A stretch of DNA of 64,000 nt, taken from NCBI GenBank assembly GCA_016873215.1, contig VGXU01000007.1, positions 1 through 64,000 of the forward strand. The letters are read 5' to 3'. Shown here piece after piece: positions 6,528 through 15,513 of this stretch. The translations under genes were made by a program, and so were the position numbers. Below the pieces are notes generated by a model. It had not been told where the DNA came from. It did no database searches and saw only the letters and a program-made list of their open reading frames with translations. The stretch's first letter is position 1. Each line of letters opens with the position of its first letter. The DNA is from Planctomycetota bacterium (lineage in GTDB: Bacteria > Planctomycetota > Phycisphaerae > Sedimentisphaerales > Anaerohalosphaeraceae).

Positions 6528-7688
6528 TTACGGGTTGTTAAAAATCTCTTTTAACGGTTTTCGCAGCAGGTCCGCTTGCCAGGGGAGGATAGAATCTTCG
6601 CGGACCATTTCGTCCAGTCCCTCCGATCCTGCCCGGGCGAGTTTTCCAATTATGGCGCGAGACAAAATCAATTCCACGGAAAGATTATTTTGTTCGGCTA
6701 TTTTTTTGCACACATCCCTGATTTTTTCCACACGTTCCAGAAATTGTTTATCGGGGCGAGGTGCGCGGGAAAAAGCCTTGGTTTTAGGCCATTGAGCGGG
6801 CTTTTGTTCAAAGGCTTTTTTTATCGCTTTGCACAGGGCGGCCAGACGCTGGCCTTTACAATGCTTAATATCGCGGCATAGAGCATCGAAATCCAGTTTG
6901 GTTTGGGATTCCGCCCGGATAGCAAGAGCAACCAATCGTTCATTAAGAAAGATTCGGAATGGCGGCAGGTCGGCGTGCTGCGCCTGTTTTTCCCGCCACA
7001 GCCAAAGCTGCTTCAAAAATGCCAGTTGCCGCGGTGTCAGTCGGGAACTTCCTTTAACCCGCCAGTCTTTTTCCGGATTGAATTTTTGCGTGTGATTCAT
7101 CGCAGCCTGGACGGAACGCCGGCACATCTGTTGATGCCAGCCCGTCTGGTTTTGTCCCCGCAGTTGTTGTTCCAGTTTTTCAGCCAGTTCCAGCAGGTGG
7201 TGTGTATCCATCGCCGCATAGCGCAGCAAAGATTCCGGCAGGGGCCTTCTCGACCAGTCGGCCTTTTGACTGCTTTTGGAAATGGAAACATTCAAAACTG
7301 TCTGCAGTATTCCCGCCAGGTTTAACGACTCAATTTTCAGCAATTTCCCGGCCAGCATTGTGTCGAAAATTTCACCCTCGGGTTCAAATCCGAAGCTCAG
7401 CTTCAGCATTCGCAGGTCATAGCCGGAGTCATGAAAAATCAGGTTTTTGGTTTTCAGTTCTTTTAGAAAATCGGACAGGTCCAGCCCGGCCAGCGGGTCA
7501 ACAATATAATTATTTCCGTCAAAACTAAGCTGAATGAGACAAACCTTGGGGTAATAGTGATGAAAACTGTCGGCTTCGATGTCCACTGCGACATTAGATG
7601 CGGACGAAAGCTTCCCTGTCAGGTCGCTTAGTGCCGTCGCGTGGCTGATATAATGAAATAAGGGTTCCGCGTTCAATGTTGTACTCAT
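6528..7688 (-). CDS. rnd: Ribonuclease D
   Basis: The 386-residue protein is a DEDDy 3'-5' exoribonuclease followed by an HRDC domain. Exo I is DIEAD (D36, E38), Exo II is HDSGYD (D91), and Exo III is YAAMD (Y157, D161), giving all four acidic residues and the catalytic tyrosine. Residues about 205-290 form the HRDC helices with a PPFRIFLNERLVALA segment, and the tail is a second helical region as in E. coli RNase D. It trims the 3' ends of tRNA precursors and other structured RNAs. It is transcribed alone and converges with the SHOCT operon. Confidence 0.93.
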   Translation of the reverse strand: MSTTLNAEPLFHYISHATALSDLTGKLSSASNVAVDIEADSFHHYYPKVCLIQLSFDGNNYIVDPLAGLDLSDFLKELKTKNLIFHDSGYDLRMLKLSFGFEPEGEIFDTMLAGKLLKIESLNLAGILQTVLNVSISKSSQKADWSRRPLPESLLRYAAMDTHHLLELAEKLEQQLRGQNQTGWHQQMCRRSVQAAMNHTQKFNPEKDWRVKGSSRLTPRQLAFLKQLWLWREKQAQHADLPPFRIFLNERLVALAIRAESQTKLDFDALCRDIKHCKGQRLAALCKAIKKAFEQKPAQWPKTKAFSRAPRPDKQFLERVEKIRDVCKKIAEQNNLSVELILSRAIIGKLARAGSEGLDEMVREDSILPWQADLLRKPLKEIFNNP

Positions 7689-7795
7689 CGTAGAAACAAG
7701 TTACATATAGTATACTTATCGATCTTTATTTTGTCAAGCGGCAACGGATGGGGCGACCCTCCACATTTTCCGGAAACACAAATGATGTTGGCGGC

Positions 7796-7830
7796 AAAAA
7801 AAGGCCCGCGAAGAAAATCTTCGCGAGCCT
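7796..7830 (-). terminator. Intrinsic terminator of the aminotransferase operon
   Basis: On the minus strand a 13-bp stem with one mismatch (7802-7814 with 7818-7830, GGCTCGCGAAGA type) and a 3-nt loop is followed by a run of T (complement of 7796-7801). It lies 22 bases after the aminotransferase stop. Confidence 0.9.
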
Positions 7831-7852
7831 CAAACATACACAAGGAGTGAAA

Positions 7853-8941
7853 CTATTTGACTTCCGCGTCAATCCAGCTCAGCAGTTCTTTGAGGTCCTG
7901 CATCGTGTGGTCGCCCATGTGAGCGATACGGAACGTGACGCCCTTAAGGTCGCCGTAGCCGTTGCTGATAATCACATTGTGATTGGCCTGAAGCGATTTA
8001 TTCAAGGCGCCAATGTCGATGTTGCGGGTATTCTTGACGGTTGTCAGGGTGTTGGTGCAGTATTTTTCTTCACAGAACAGGGCAAAACGGTCTTTCGCCC
8101 ATGCCCGGCAGTAATCGGCCATCTCTTTATGCCGTTTCCAGACATTTTCCATGCCTTCCTTCAACAGACGCGAAGCCTGATAATTGACGGCCACAATGTG
8201 CGGAATGGACGGCGTTGTCGGCGTATTGTCTTTTTCATTATTTTTGACAAAATCCACGAAATCAAAATAATAGCCGCGTTCTGGCACGGTTTTGGCTTTT
8301 TCAATGGCGCGTTTGCTGACTGCGGCAACCGTGAAACCCGGCGGAATGGCGAACGCTTTCTGGACTGAGGCGAAAGTGACATCCCATCCGAGCTTGTCGA
8401 AATGAATCGGCATACCCACCATGGCACTGACCGCATCTACAAATACCAGCACGTCGGGGTATTTCTTTTTGAGCATCTCACTGATTTCATAGACCGGGTT
8501 GGCCATGCCGGTACTGGTTTCGCTATAGACGATAGTGACAGCAGCGTATTTGCCGGTAGCCAGTTTCTGGTCGATCAATTCGGCGGTTGTGGGCTTGCCC
8601 CATTCCACTTTGAGAGGTTCCATATTGCGCCCGCACGACTTGATGACACTGCCCCACTTATCACTGAACGCACCGCACATACAAGCCAGCACGGTTTCAT
8701 CTTTGGAGACACAATTTCGAATACTGGCTTCCCAGATGCCCGAAGCCGACGACGTGACCAGAAAAACGTTTTGCTCGGTGAACAAGACCTGTTTCAGCAT
8801 CGCGATGGTTTCATTGTGAAGTTGAGCATATTCTTTGTTGCGGTGTCCCATCGTGGGACGGGCTAACTGTTGCAGCACCTCCGGCAGTACATGCACCGGC
8901 CCGGGGATGAACAGTTTCGGTGGGTTTTTCCAGTCAACCAT
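7853..8941 (-). CDS. Class V aminotransferase (SerC / alanine-glyoxylate type)
   Basis: The 362-residue PLP enzyme has the fold-type I landmarks of the alanine-glyoxylate / phosphoserine aminotransferase group. An N-terminal FIPGPVHV and a MGHRNKEY substrate loop are followed by TSSASG, ETSTGMANP, the PLP-ring aspartate in VDAVSA, and the Schiff-base lysine K195 in SVQKAFAIPPG. Family members move amino groups between serine or alanine and keto acids; substrate specificity cannot be read here. I chose ATG at 8941 because AAGGAG precedes it by eight bases. It lies five bases after the stop of the DUF1015 gene and shares its transcript, a neighbourhood that favours a serine or phosphoserine role. 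Confidence 0.85.
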   Translation of the reverse strand: MVDWKNPPKLFIPGPVHVLPEVLQQLARPTMGHRNKEYAQLHNETIAMLKQVLFTEQNVFLVTSSASGIWEASIRNCVSKDETVLACMCGAFSDKWGSVIKSCGRNMEPLKVEWGKPTTAELIDQKLATGKYAAVTIVYSETSTGMANPVYEISEMLKKKYPDVLVFVDAVSAMVGMPIHFDKLGWDVTFASVQKAFAIPPGFTVAAVSKRAIEKAKTVPERGYYFDFVDFVKNNEKDNTPTTPSIPHIVAVNYQASRLLKEGMENVWKRHKEMADYCRAWAKDRFALFCEEKYCTNTLTTVKNTRNIDIGALNKSLQANHNVIISNGYGDLKGVTFRIAHMGDHTMQDLKELLSWIDAEVK

Positions 8942-8946
8942 AAGTT

Positions 8947-10314
8947 TTACTCCTTTCCAATACAAAGTGTTTGTGAACGATTTTCATACGGTTCCATCGG
9001 GTCGATGGGTAATATATTGATGGTGACGCCGGAGAAAACTTTTGGGTAGAAGAATGTGGATTTCTGCGGCATTTTCTCTCCGGCTGCGGCTACGGCCCCA
9101 ACCTGTTCAATCCGTGTCGGGTTGACAAAAAAGACCGCCTGACTGATGCCGCTGTCCACTTTGTTAATGGACTTGTCTATGGCGTCGCCAATGTCTTTGA
9201 TATATTCGATATTGCTTTCGGCGGCAAGCTGCTTTTCGCCGATGCCCAGATGTTTTTCGAGAATCAGAAGATGCAGAACATTCACGTCCAGCCCGCGAGC
9301 GGCGTCACTGAACGTCGGGAGAGCTTTTTTCATCGCCGCGGTATCACGCAGCGCAGCCGTGTAAAATGTTCCATTGGCGGCGTAAATCCCAAAAACATTT
9401 TTGCCTTGGCCGCCCAATCGTTTGAGCGATTTGAACATTTCCGTTTTCGCCTTGTTCTTCGACGCCAGGTCGGCAAAACCAAATTTCTGAATTTCAAATT
9501 CCGTCATTTCGCTCAGCAGCTTCTGTATGCAAAAATTCGCCAGCCCGGCGACCAGGCGATGTGTGGGCTGAATAACCAGACCTTCATTCCGCATATTGAC
9601 AAACGTCATCATCAGATACTGAGCTTCGGGCCGGCCGGTTTGTTTCCAGTAATTCAGCGCCGTTTCGTAGCGATGGTGTCCGTCGGCGATAACGGTTTTT
9701 TGCATTTTCATCATCCGACCGAAAACGTCGATTTGCTGCGGCTGGTCAATGATATGCAACCGATGACGAACGTTTTCGCCGTCGGTATAATCCAGGACGG
9801 CAGGCCCTGTTGCGGCTTTGTCAATAATTGCTTCAGCGGTTTTTTGGGTGTCGTCATAGAGCATAAAAATCTGGCCGAACTGAGCGGCGGTGACCCGCGT
9901 TAAACGCAGCCGGTCGGCCTTGGGACCTTCCAGTGTTTTTTCGTGGGGCCGTACACCCTTGCCGAACGGTTCAATTTTGCCCAGCGCGATAATGCCGCTG
10001 CGGCGATGAGATATTCCGCGGATACTGAAATCCTGAATATAAGCGTAAATTGCTTCTTTGAGGTCTTGTTTTAAGGCGCCATCAGCGACGGCCTTGTCCA
10101 GATAGGCCCGGGCACGGGTGTACTGATTTTCCTGTTTGCTGTCCGATGGAAAAATCTGTCCCCGAATGGCCCTTACGATATTATAAGGGTTCAGGTGATA
10201 AAGTTCCTGCTGAAGATTTTCGTCAATGACATCGTAAGGCGGGGCGATACATTGGCCCGCATTGCTTGTCACCGTGCCGTCAAAGCGCCATGCTCTGAAA
10301 GGTTTAATTTCCAT
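8947..10314 (-). CDS. DUF1015 family protein with a ParB/SerK-like GHHR motif
   Basis: The 455-residue protein is a full-length DUF1015 member. APPYDVI lies near residues 24-30, the NPYNIVR segment at 42-48, PHEKT at 123-127, and the diagnostic ADGHHRYETAL at 210-220. The last motif resembles the GxxR/GHHR element of ParB-fold proteins, including the free serine kinases SerK and SbnI. DUF1015 genes are often found beside serC and serA in anaerobes. Here the partner is a class V aminotransferase five bases downstream. A role in serine or O-phosphoserine metabolism is therefore plausible, but it is inference from motif and context. There is no signal peptide or membrane segment, so it is cytoplasmic. 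Confidence 0.85.
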   Translation of the reverse strand: MEIKPFRAWRFDGTVTSNAGQCIAPPYDVIDENLQQELYHLNPYNIVRAIRGQIFPSDSKQENQYTRARAYLDKAVADGALKQDLKEAIYAYIQDFSIRGISHRRSGIIALGKIEPFGKGVRPHEKTLEGPKADRLRLTRVTAAQFGQIFMLYDDTQKTAEAIIDKAATGPAVLDYTDGENVRHRLHIIDQPQQIDVFGRMMKMQKTVIADGHHRYETALNYWKQTGRPEAQYLMMTFVNMRNEGLVIQPTHRLVAGLANFCIQKLLSEMTEFEIQKFGFADLASKNKAKTEMFKSLKRLGGQGKNVFGIYAANGTFYTAALRDTAAMKKALPTFSDAARGLDVNVLHLLILEKHLGIGEKQLAAESNIEYIKDIGDAIDKSINKVDSGISQAVFFVNPTRIEQVGAVAAAGEKMPQKSTFFYPKVFSGVTINILPIDPMEPYENRSQTLCIGKE

Positions 10315-10561
10315 AGACTTGCGAGAGTTATTATTGTTTCGGTTTCACATTCAAAAGCGGCTTATTATTCTTCGCAGAACAATAACCCGCTTTCCTATCG
10401 CAACGGGAATGTCACTATAATAAAAAAATTATACATTTCAATAGAAATACGGGAAAAATTTGGTAAATAAATCAAAGGCCCCATGCCGAGGGGTAAAGTC
10501 AGGCAGATAAGGTCTTTAGGAACGGCATACCATTTCTGTTTCTGTTTTTTGAGGTATTATA

Positions 10562-10831
10562 ATGGCCAAGCGTGAATATACCAGTTATCAAAAAAAAGCA
10601 ATTTCGAATTATTATCAAAATCTCGACCAAATAGCCTTGCAGCGATTGCAGGAACTGGTGACGGAATTGTATCTCGCGGATACGGATAAAAAACGGGACC
10701 GGCTGTGGGAGCAGGTTCAAAGGGCGATGAAAAATCTCAACGTCCAGCCGGCGATTGCCGAGCATATTCTCAAAACCAAAGACGTCCAGGTGCTGGCTAA
10801 GAATCTGCAGGACTGGCTGAAGAAAAAGTAA
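10562..10831 (+). CDS. Small helical conserved-type protein of unknown function
   Basis: The 89-residue protein is highly charged and predicted to be all-helical, with an N-terminal Tyr/Lys-rich segment (YTSYQKKAISNYYQN) and a basic C-terminus ending in KKK. GAGG lies about ten bases before the ATG. Codon usage resembles the surrounding genes and a weak terminator follows. I do not recognise a family; the size and helical character would suit a nucleic-acid- or ribosome-associated protein, but nothing proves it. Confidence 0.65.
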   Translation: MAKREYTSYQKKAISNYYQNLDQIALQRLQELVTELYLADTDKKRDRLWEQVQRAMKNLNVQPAIAEHILKTKDVQVLAKNLQDWLKKK

Positions 10832-11201
10832 AAATTAAGACCACAAAGCAAAGTACTTGAGACAAAAGACCTGGGTTGAAAAAGCATGAAACGCTTTTTG
10901 TATTTATCCGGCAAATCTCAAGGTTTATCATTTTATCGCCGGTTAAAACGCCTGATTTGAAGGTGTTTAAACCCCAGCATCCCATATATCCCATCGCAGT
11001 AATAAACGCCGAAAGCGTGTGAAATTATCGGGCGAAGCGTTTTTATCGGGTAGAATTTTCTTTCGTTTGCAGTCGGTTTCATCTCTTTTTACAGGACGTC
11101 CTTATTTACCTGCCTAAGTCAGTCTTCTTATGTGCCGACGAGAACAGGGAAGATATAGTTGAACAAGATACGGTCTGGATAGAGAAAATAGGTGTACGAT
11201 T
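10832..11201. other. 370-bp gap with a terminator and no convincing gene
   Basis: The gap holds the AAAAAGC/GCTTTTT hairpin listed separately and then about 300 bases of AT-rich sequence before the histidine kinase. I see no ORF with a credible ribosome binding site. Some GC-rich hairpin-prone stretches occur around 11005-11045, but no known riboswitch is recognisable. Confidence 0.5.
10879..10899 (+). terminator. Weak intrinsic terminator
   Basis: AAAAAGC (10879-10885) pairs with GCTTTTT (10893-10899) across a 7-nt loop and ends in five T residues, 47 bases after the small helical gene. The stem is short and AT-rich. Confidence 0.5.
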
Positions 11202-13112
11202 ATGAGATTACGTGAACGAATTCTGATACTCCTGTTTCTGGCCTTCTGCGGCTATCTGGGAATGGAATATGTCATTCATTGTAATGTCGTTAAGCCTAAA
11301 CTGGAACAAATGCAGCAATTTGCCGCCCGACAGCAGATACAGCGATGTGAGAAAGGATTGAACGGAGAGGCTCGCAAGCTGCAGCAGGTTGCCGAGCAGC
11401 TTGGCTATTCGGAAAAACCGCAGGATATTTCACGGTGGTCCGATTTGCCGAAAGACCTTTCCGAAACAGTGGATTTCGTTGGAGTGGTTGGTGAGACGGG
11501 ACAATGGAGTGCCTTTATAGTACGCAAAGACGCGTCCACGGTTCCGGACGCCAACGCCGTGCTGGTTGAATTGAAAAAGGGGAAAACTCCTGTCATCGCC
11601 GCAGAGCCTTCCAAATTTTCGCGAAAAGGAATCATTTCTTCTAACGGTACATTGCTGTTCATTGGCGCAACTCCCTGCGTAATTTCTCAAGCCGGGAGTT
11701 CCAGACCGGCGACGGTAATCGTCGGACGGCTTATCAATGCGGAGTTGCTCTACAGTCTGCGAAGTCAGATTTTTACCGATTTCAGTTGTACACCTTATAC
11801 CCCGCGATCGGCGGCGATGCTGACCCGGCAATTGGGATATGAGGCCAACGGAGGACAGGATGATATTTATAGCCGAAAACTCGGTGATGAATTGCTGCAA
11901 TGTTATAAGCTGCTGTCAGATATAGAAGGAAAACCCGTTCTGGTTCTTCAGACGGATGTGGCCCGGGATATTCTGAATGAAAGTCAGCGGATTTTGTATC
12001 TTGCCGGTTATATTCGGCTTGCTACGGTGTTCCCGGCTATTGCGATTTTAACGACAGTTTTTCAGGTCGTGGTGGTTTCTCCCGTTGTGCGATTGATACA
12101 AAATATCACCGCGATTGCCAAGGGACAGTTCGTCCGCAGCCAGCGTGTGCTGAAGCGACGCGACGAAATCGGGATTCTGGCTTACGAATTTGACCAGATG
12201 ATGGAGCGACTCGATGCGGTGCAGAGAAAGCTGGTGGAAAAATCCTATATTTCTGGCATGGCGGAGATGGCCAGCGGTATTCTGCACAATGCACGCAACG
12301 CGTTAAGCCCGCTGGTGTCCGGGATGGAGCGGATGGGCGAAAAAATCACGGCGATGGACTCCTCGGAACTTCGGTGCGCGGTACAGGAAATTCAGCAGGA
12401 TAACATGGATCCGAAGCGAAAAGCGGATTTACAGCGGTTTTTGGTTTTATCCCTGCAGGACCAGCAGCAATTTATGCAGCAGACCAAAGAAAATCTCGAC
12501 GTTCTGGCCAAGCAGGTGTATCAGGTGGAAGAAATGCTTAATGGGCAGAAGTTTTTCAACAGCGCGGCAAGGCCTCTCGAAAGTATCGGTCTCAAACAAT
12601 TAATCGAGGAGTCAGCGGCGCTGATCCCAGCCCGTCTGCGGTCCGAAGTTCATGTTATTATCGACCGGGAGATTGAACAGTTTCGGCCGGTTCGTGTGCA
12701 TCGCGTGGTCTTTCTGCAAGTGCTTGAAAATCTGCTGGTCAATGCCGCCGAGTCACTGGTAAAGGCTAAACCGCTGTATCCGAAAATTCGAATCTCGGCG
12801 AAGGTCGAACCGATAGACAATATCGAAATGCTGCATTTGCGAATTGAGGATAATGGGACCGGGATTGAACCGGAGATAATGAAGAAATTATTCGAACGAG
12901 GCATTTCTTCCAAGCCGGAAGGGATGACCGGTATCGGTCTTCACTGGTGCGCCAATACCATCGCGGCAATGAAAGGCCGAATCTGGGCCGAGAGCGAAGG
13001 AAAGAATCGAGGCGCTTATTTCCATATCGTAATACCTGTTTGGCAGGACAAAGAAACTCTGACTATCAATGAAGAAAAAGGGGCAGATTATGAATCCGGA
13101 CATGAAGCGTAA
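11202..13112 (+). CDS. Membrane sensor histidine kinase (HAMP, HisKA-like, HATPase)
   Basis: The 636-residue protein has an N-terminal membrane helix (about 7-24), a periplasmic sensor region of about 235 residues of CHASE4-like character, a second membrane segment (about 267-297), and a HAMP linker (about 297-345). A phosphoacceptor region follows with H362 in MASGILHNARNALSP, then a C-terminal HATPase domain (N-box around VLENLLVNAAESL, G1 EDNGTGI, G2 GMTGIGLHWCAN). Some 90 helical residues separate the H box from the ATPase domain. It overlaps the next gene by 23 bases, so the two kinases are translated together and probably act in one phosphorelay. The stimulus is unknown. Confidence 0.88.
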   Translation: MRLRERILILLFLAFCGYLGMEYVIHCNVVKPKLEQMQQFAARQQIQRCEKGLNGEARKLQQVAEQLGYSEKPQDISRWSDLPKDLSETVDFVGVVGETGQWSAFIVRKDASTVPDANAVLVELKKGKTPVIAAEPSKFSRKGIISSNGTLLFIGATPCVISQAGSSRPATVIVGRLINAELLYSLRSQIFTDFSCTPYTPRSAAMLTRQLGYEANGGQDDIYSRKLGDELLQCYKLLSDIEGKPVLVLQTDVARDILNESQRILYLAGYIRLATVFPAIAILTTVFQVVVVSPVVRLIQNITAIAKGQFVRSQRVLKRRDEIGILAYEFDQMMERLDAVQRKLVEKSYISGMAEMASGILHNARNALSPLVSGMERMGEKITAMDSSELRCAVQEIQQDNMDPKRKADLQRFLVLSLQDQQQFMQQTKENLDVLAKQVYQVEEMLNGQKFFNSAARPLESIGLKQLIEESAALIPARLRSEVHVIIDREIEQFRPVRVHRVVFLQVLENLLVNAAESLVKAKPLYPKIRISAKVEPIDNIEMLHLRIEDNGTGIEPEIMKKLFERGISSKPEGMTGIGLHWCANTIAAMKGRIWAESEGKNRGAYFHIVIPVWQDKETLTINEEKGADYESGHEA

Positions 13113-14376
13113 GATATTACTGGTGGATGACGAATCCAAAATACTTGATGAACTGCGGGAAATTCTCTGTCCCGACATCGGTGGGCGGGAATTGCAGGAA
13201 CTGGAAAAACACCTGTTTGGCCCCGGCAGTTCCCGGTCGGCGGAAAAAGTGCAATACCAGGTCGTATGCTGTCAGCAGGGCGAAGATGCGGTCGAGCAGG
13301 TACGGCATGCCCGGGAAAAAGGCGAGCCGTTTATGGCCGCATTTTTGGATATACGGATGCCTCCGGGGATAGATGGTGTAAGCACCGCTGAGGAAATCCG
13401 TAAATTCGACTCTGACGTGGAACTGGTGATCATGACCGGCTACGCCGATTATGATGTGTCCGAAATCAGCCGGCGAATCAAGCCCGAGGATAAGTTGTTA
13501 TATCTGCAAAAGCCCATTCACGCCCAGGAAGTCAGGCAATTCGCGCTGGCACTGTCGAGCAAATGGCTGATGAATCAGCAGATTCAAAACCAGACCCGGG
13601 CGCTTCTGGAAGCCAATGAACAACTGAAGGAACATGACCGACTCAAGAGCGAATTTGTTTTGACCGTTTCGCACGAACTGCGTACGCCGCTGACCATTTT
13701 CAAAAATATCCTGTCCAACGCGATGGCCGGGGTGGCGGGTAAAATACCGCCCAAACTGCGCGGCAATCTCGAAATGGCTGACGAAGCGGTAAGCCGACTG
13801 ACTTCGATTATCAGCGACTTTTTGGATATTTCCAAGCTTGACCTGGGTAAAATGAAATTACGCCAGGAAGCAATGAGCATTCAGGATATGGTCGGTAAAG
13901 TGACGGAGATGCTGCGGCTGATGACCAACAGCAAGGGCATTGACCTGCAGGTTCATCTGCCGCAGAAAGAAGCCTTGGTCTATCTCGATTATGAGAAAAT
14001 GGCGCAGGTGCTGACCAACCTGATTGATAACGCAACCAAGTTTGTCCCTGAGCAGGGCGGTCAGATTGTGGTGGACGTCACAGACCGGATGGATTCCATT
14101 CGTGTGAATGTCAGAGACAACGGTCCGGGAGTTCCGGAACAGGACCGAGATCGTATCTTCGATCGTTTTGAGCAGGTGGAAAAGAACCTCACCTCCGCGA
14201 AACGCGGCACGGGATTGGGGCTGGCTATCTGCAAGGAATTAATTAGTCTGCACGGCGGACGCATCTGGGTGGAAAACAATCCCAAAGGCGGGGCGAATTT
14301 CCAGTTTTCTCTGCCCAAGTATGTGCATCAGGAAGAGGAAGAGTCTTCTCTTGCCGGAGTCGGCGTACAGGAATAA
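13090..14376 (+). CDS. Hybrid histidine kinase with N-terminal receiver domain
   Basis: The 428-residue soluble protein begins with a receiver domain (LVDDE at 11-15, phosphoacceptor D87 in FLDIRMP, K141 in LQKPIH). A coiled-coil linker (about 160-187) leads to a HisKA domain with H195 in VSHELRTPL and a HATPase domain with NLIDNATKF, RDNGPGV and GTGLGLAI. The receiver has an insertion of about 30 residues between its first helix and second strand. With no output domain, it probably receives phosphate from the upstream membrane kinase and relays it. I chose ATG at 13090 (GGGG upstream) over the ATG at 13069. A bidirectional terminator follows. Confidence 0.88.
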   Translation: MNPDMKRKILLVDDESKILDELREILCPDIGGRELQELEKHLFGPGSSRSAEKVQYQVVCCQQGEDAVEQVRHAREKGEPFMAAFLDIRMPPGIDGVSTAEEIRKFDSDVELVIMTGYADYDVSEISRRIKPEDKLLYLQKPIHAQEVRQFALALSSKWLMNQQIQNQTRALLEANEQLKEHDRLKSEFVLTVSHELRTPLTIFKNILSNAMAGVAGKIPPKLRGNLEMADEAVSRLTSIISDFLDISKLDLGKMKLRQEAMSIQDMVGKVTEMLRLMTNSKGIDLQVHLPQKEALVYLDYEKMAQVLTNLIDNATKFVPEQGGQIVVDVTDRMDSIRVNVRDNGPGVPEQDRDRIFDRFEQVEKNLTSAKRGTGLGLAICKELISLHGGRIWVENNPKGGANFQFSLPKYVHQEEEESSLAGVGVQE

Positions 14377-14396
14377 CCCGACTCTTACAAAAACAC

Positions 14397-14430
14397 AAAA
14401 AGGGCGGTTTATGCCGCCCTTTTTTATTTT
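14397..14430. terminator. Bidirectional intrinsic terminator
   Basis: The stem AGGGCGG/CCGCCCT (14401-14407 with 14414-14420) is extended by A/T pairs and has T-runs on both strands. It lies between the convergent kinase operon and the CYTH-hisI operon. Confidence 0.9.
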
Positions 14431-14443
14431 AAAGGGGGAATTT

Positions 14444-14995
14444 TTACCTTCTGTGGCTTAATTTTTCCGCAGCCATGCGGGCGTAGCCTTGGGAGATATG
14501 CGTGTTTTTGTCGAGACCCAGTTTATCCATCACCACGGCAATAGTTTTCTCATTCGGGCCTTCGATTTCGACAAATGTGCCTAATCGCCGAACCCTGTCG
14601 AGGCAAATTTCGCATTTGCCCAATTGCCAGATGTGGCGGATTTTATTGACTGCCAGGTGCTTTTTATATCCCAACCCCAGCAGGATATTTTTTGTCGCGT
14701 TAAAATCGCCGACTTCGACCTGAGCTTCCTGCCGGGATTTGAAAACAGATTTGCCCCGCGGGCCTTTGTAGGTCAGGATGATTTTTTCTTTCGCTTTCTG
14801 TCTTTTGCCGTTTACCGGTTGCCTTTTCCTTAACCGCAGCCCACGGTCACTTTTAATTAACGTGCCGTTGTCGCTGTTAAAATAGAGGTCTTCTTCGCAT
14901 ACGGTTTGCAGAAATTTCGCGCCGCAGCGTCGCAGTTTTTCCGCCACGGATTCCAGGCGGCCCACTTTCACCTTGGCTTCAATTTCAAGATTCAT
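14444..14995 (-). CDS. CYTH domain protein (class IV adenylate cyclase / thiamine-triphosphatase-like)
   Basis: The 183-residue protein has the CYTH signature ExExK at E4-E6-K8 (EIEAK), followed by the alternating basic and acidic residues of the triphosphate tunnel (DRGLRLRKR, ILTYKGPR, SRQEAQVEV, VEIEGPNE). CYTH enzymes hydrolyse or cyclise triphosphate substrates with divalent metal. The DRVRRLGTFVEIEG motif is that of the CyaB-like bacterial branch, so class IV adenylate cyclase, triphosphatase or polyphosphate binding are all possible. It overlaps the hisI stop by four bases (ATGA), so translation is coupled. The functional link to histidine synthesis is unclear. Confidence 0.88.
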   Translation of the reverse strand: MNLEIEAKVKVGRLESVAEKLRRCGAKFLQTVCEEDLYFNSDNGTLIKSDRGLRLRKRQPVNGKRQKAKEKIILTYKGPRGKSVFKSRQEAQVEVGDFNATKNILLGLGYKKHLAVNKIRHIWQLGKCEICLDRVRRLGTFVEIEGPNEKTIAVVMDKLGLDKNTHISQGYARMAAEKLSHRR

Positions 14996-15408
14996 TTTTT
15001 CTCGTAAGCCTGCTGGGGGTCATAGACTTTTTCAGCGATGAGCTTGAGTTTGTCTGGGGAATCTTTTTTGACCGCGCGGTAAAAGCAGGATTTATAGCCG
15101 ACATGGCATTGCCCCTCATCGACACGCACTTTCAGGACTAAGCAGTCCTGGTCACAATCGACAAGCACCTGTTCTACTTTCTGGACATGGCCGCTTTGCT
15201 CGCCTTTTTTCCAGAGTTTTCGGCGCGACCGGCTGTAATAGACCGCGTTGCCCGTGGCCAGCGTCAAATCAAGCGATTCCCTGTTCATATACGCCACCAT
15301 CAGCACATGGCCGGTTTGAGCGTCCTGTGCCACGGCGGTAATCAATCCGTTGGAATCGAATTTCGGGGCAAAATCCAGCCCTTCTTCAATACGTTTATCA
15401 GCGGCCAA
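14992..15408 (-). CDS. hisI: Phosphoribosyl-AMP cyclohydrolase
   Basis: The 138-residue protein is a single-domain HisI. It has the family strand VLMVAYMNRESL, the YYSRSRRKLWKKGEQSGH motif, the metal-binding VDCDQDC segment and the zinc-binding HVGYKSCFYR loop. It opens the adenine ring of phosphoribosyl-AMP in the third step of histidine synthesis. No HisE domain is fused. I accept the TTG start at 15408 because GGAGG lies seven bases upstream. No other his gene is nearby; the only co-transcribed gene is the CYTH gene. Confidence 0.93.
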   Translation of the reverse strand: MAADKRIEEGLDFAPKFDSNGLITAVAQDAQTGHVLMVAYMNRESLDLTLATGNAVYYSRSRRKLWKKGEQSGHVQKVEQVLVDCDQDCLVLKVRVDEGQCHVGYKSCFYRAVKKDSPDKLKLIAEKVYDPQQAYEKK

Positions 15409-15513
15409 AATGGGCCTCCAAAAGTTTTCTTCAGTCTTTGTCCAGTAGTCTCTTGCAGAGAGCCTTTTTACACGCTATGCTTAACAAAAACAAGTTTTTT
15501 TTGAGAAGCATAC

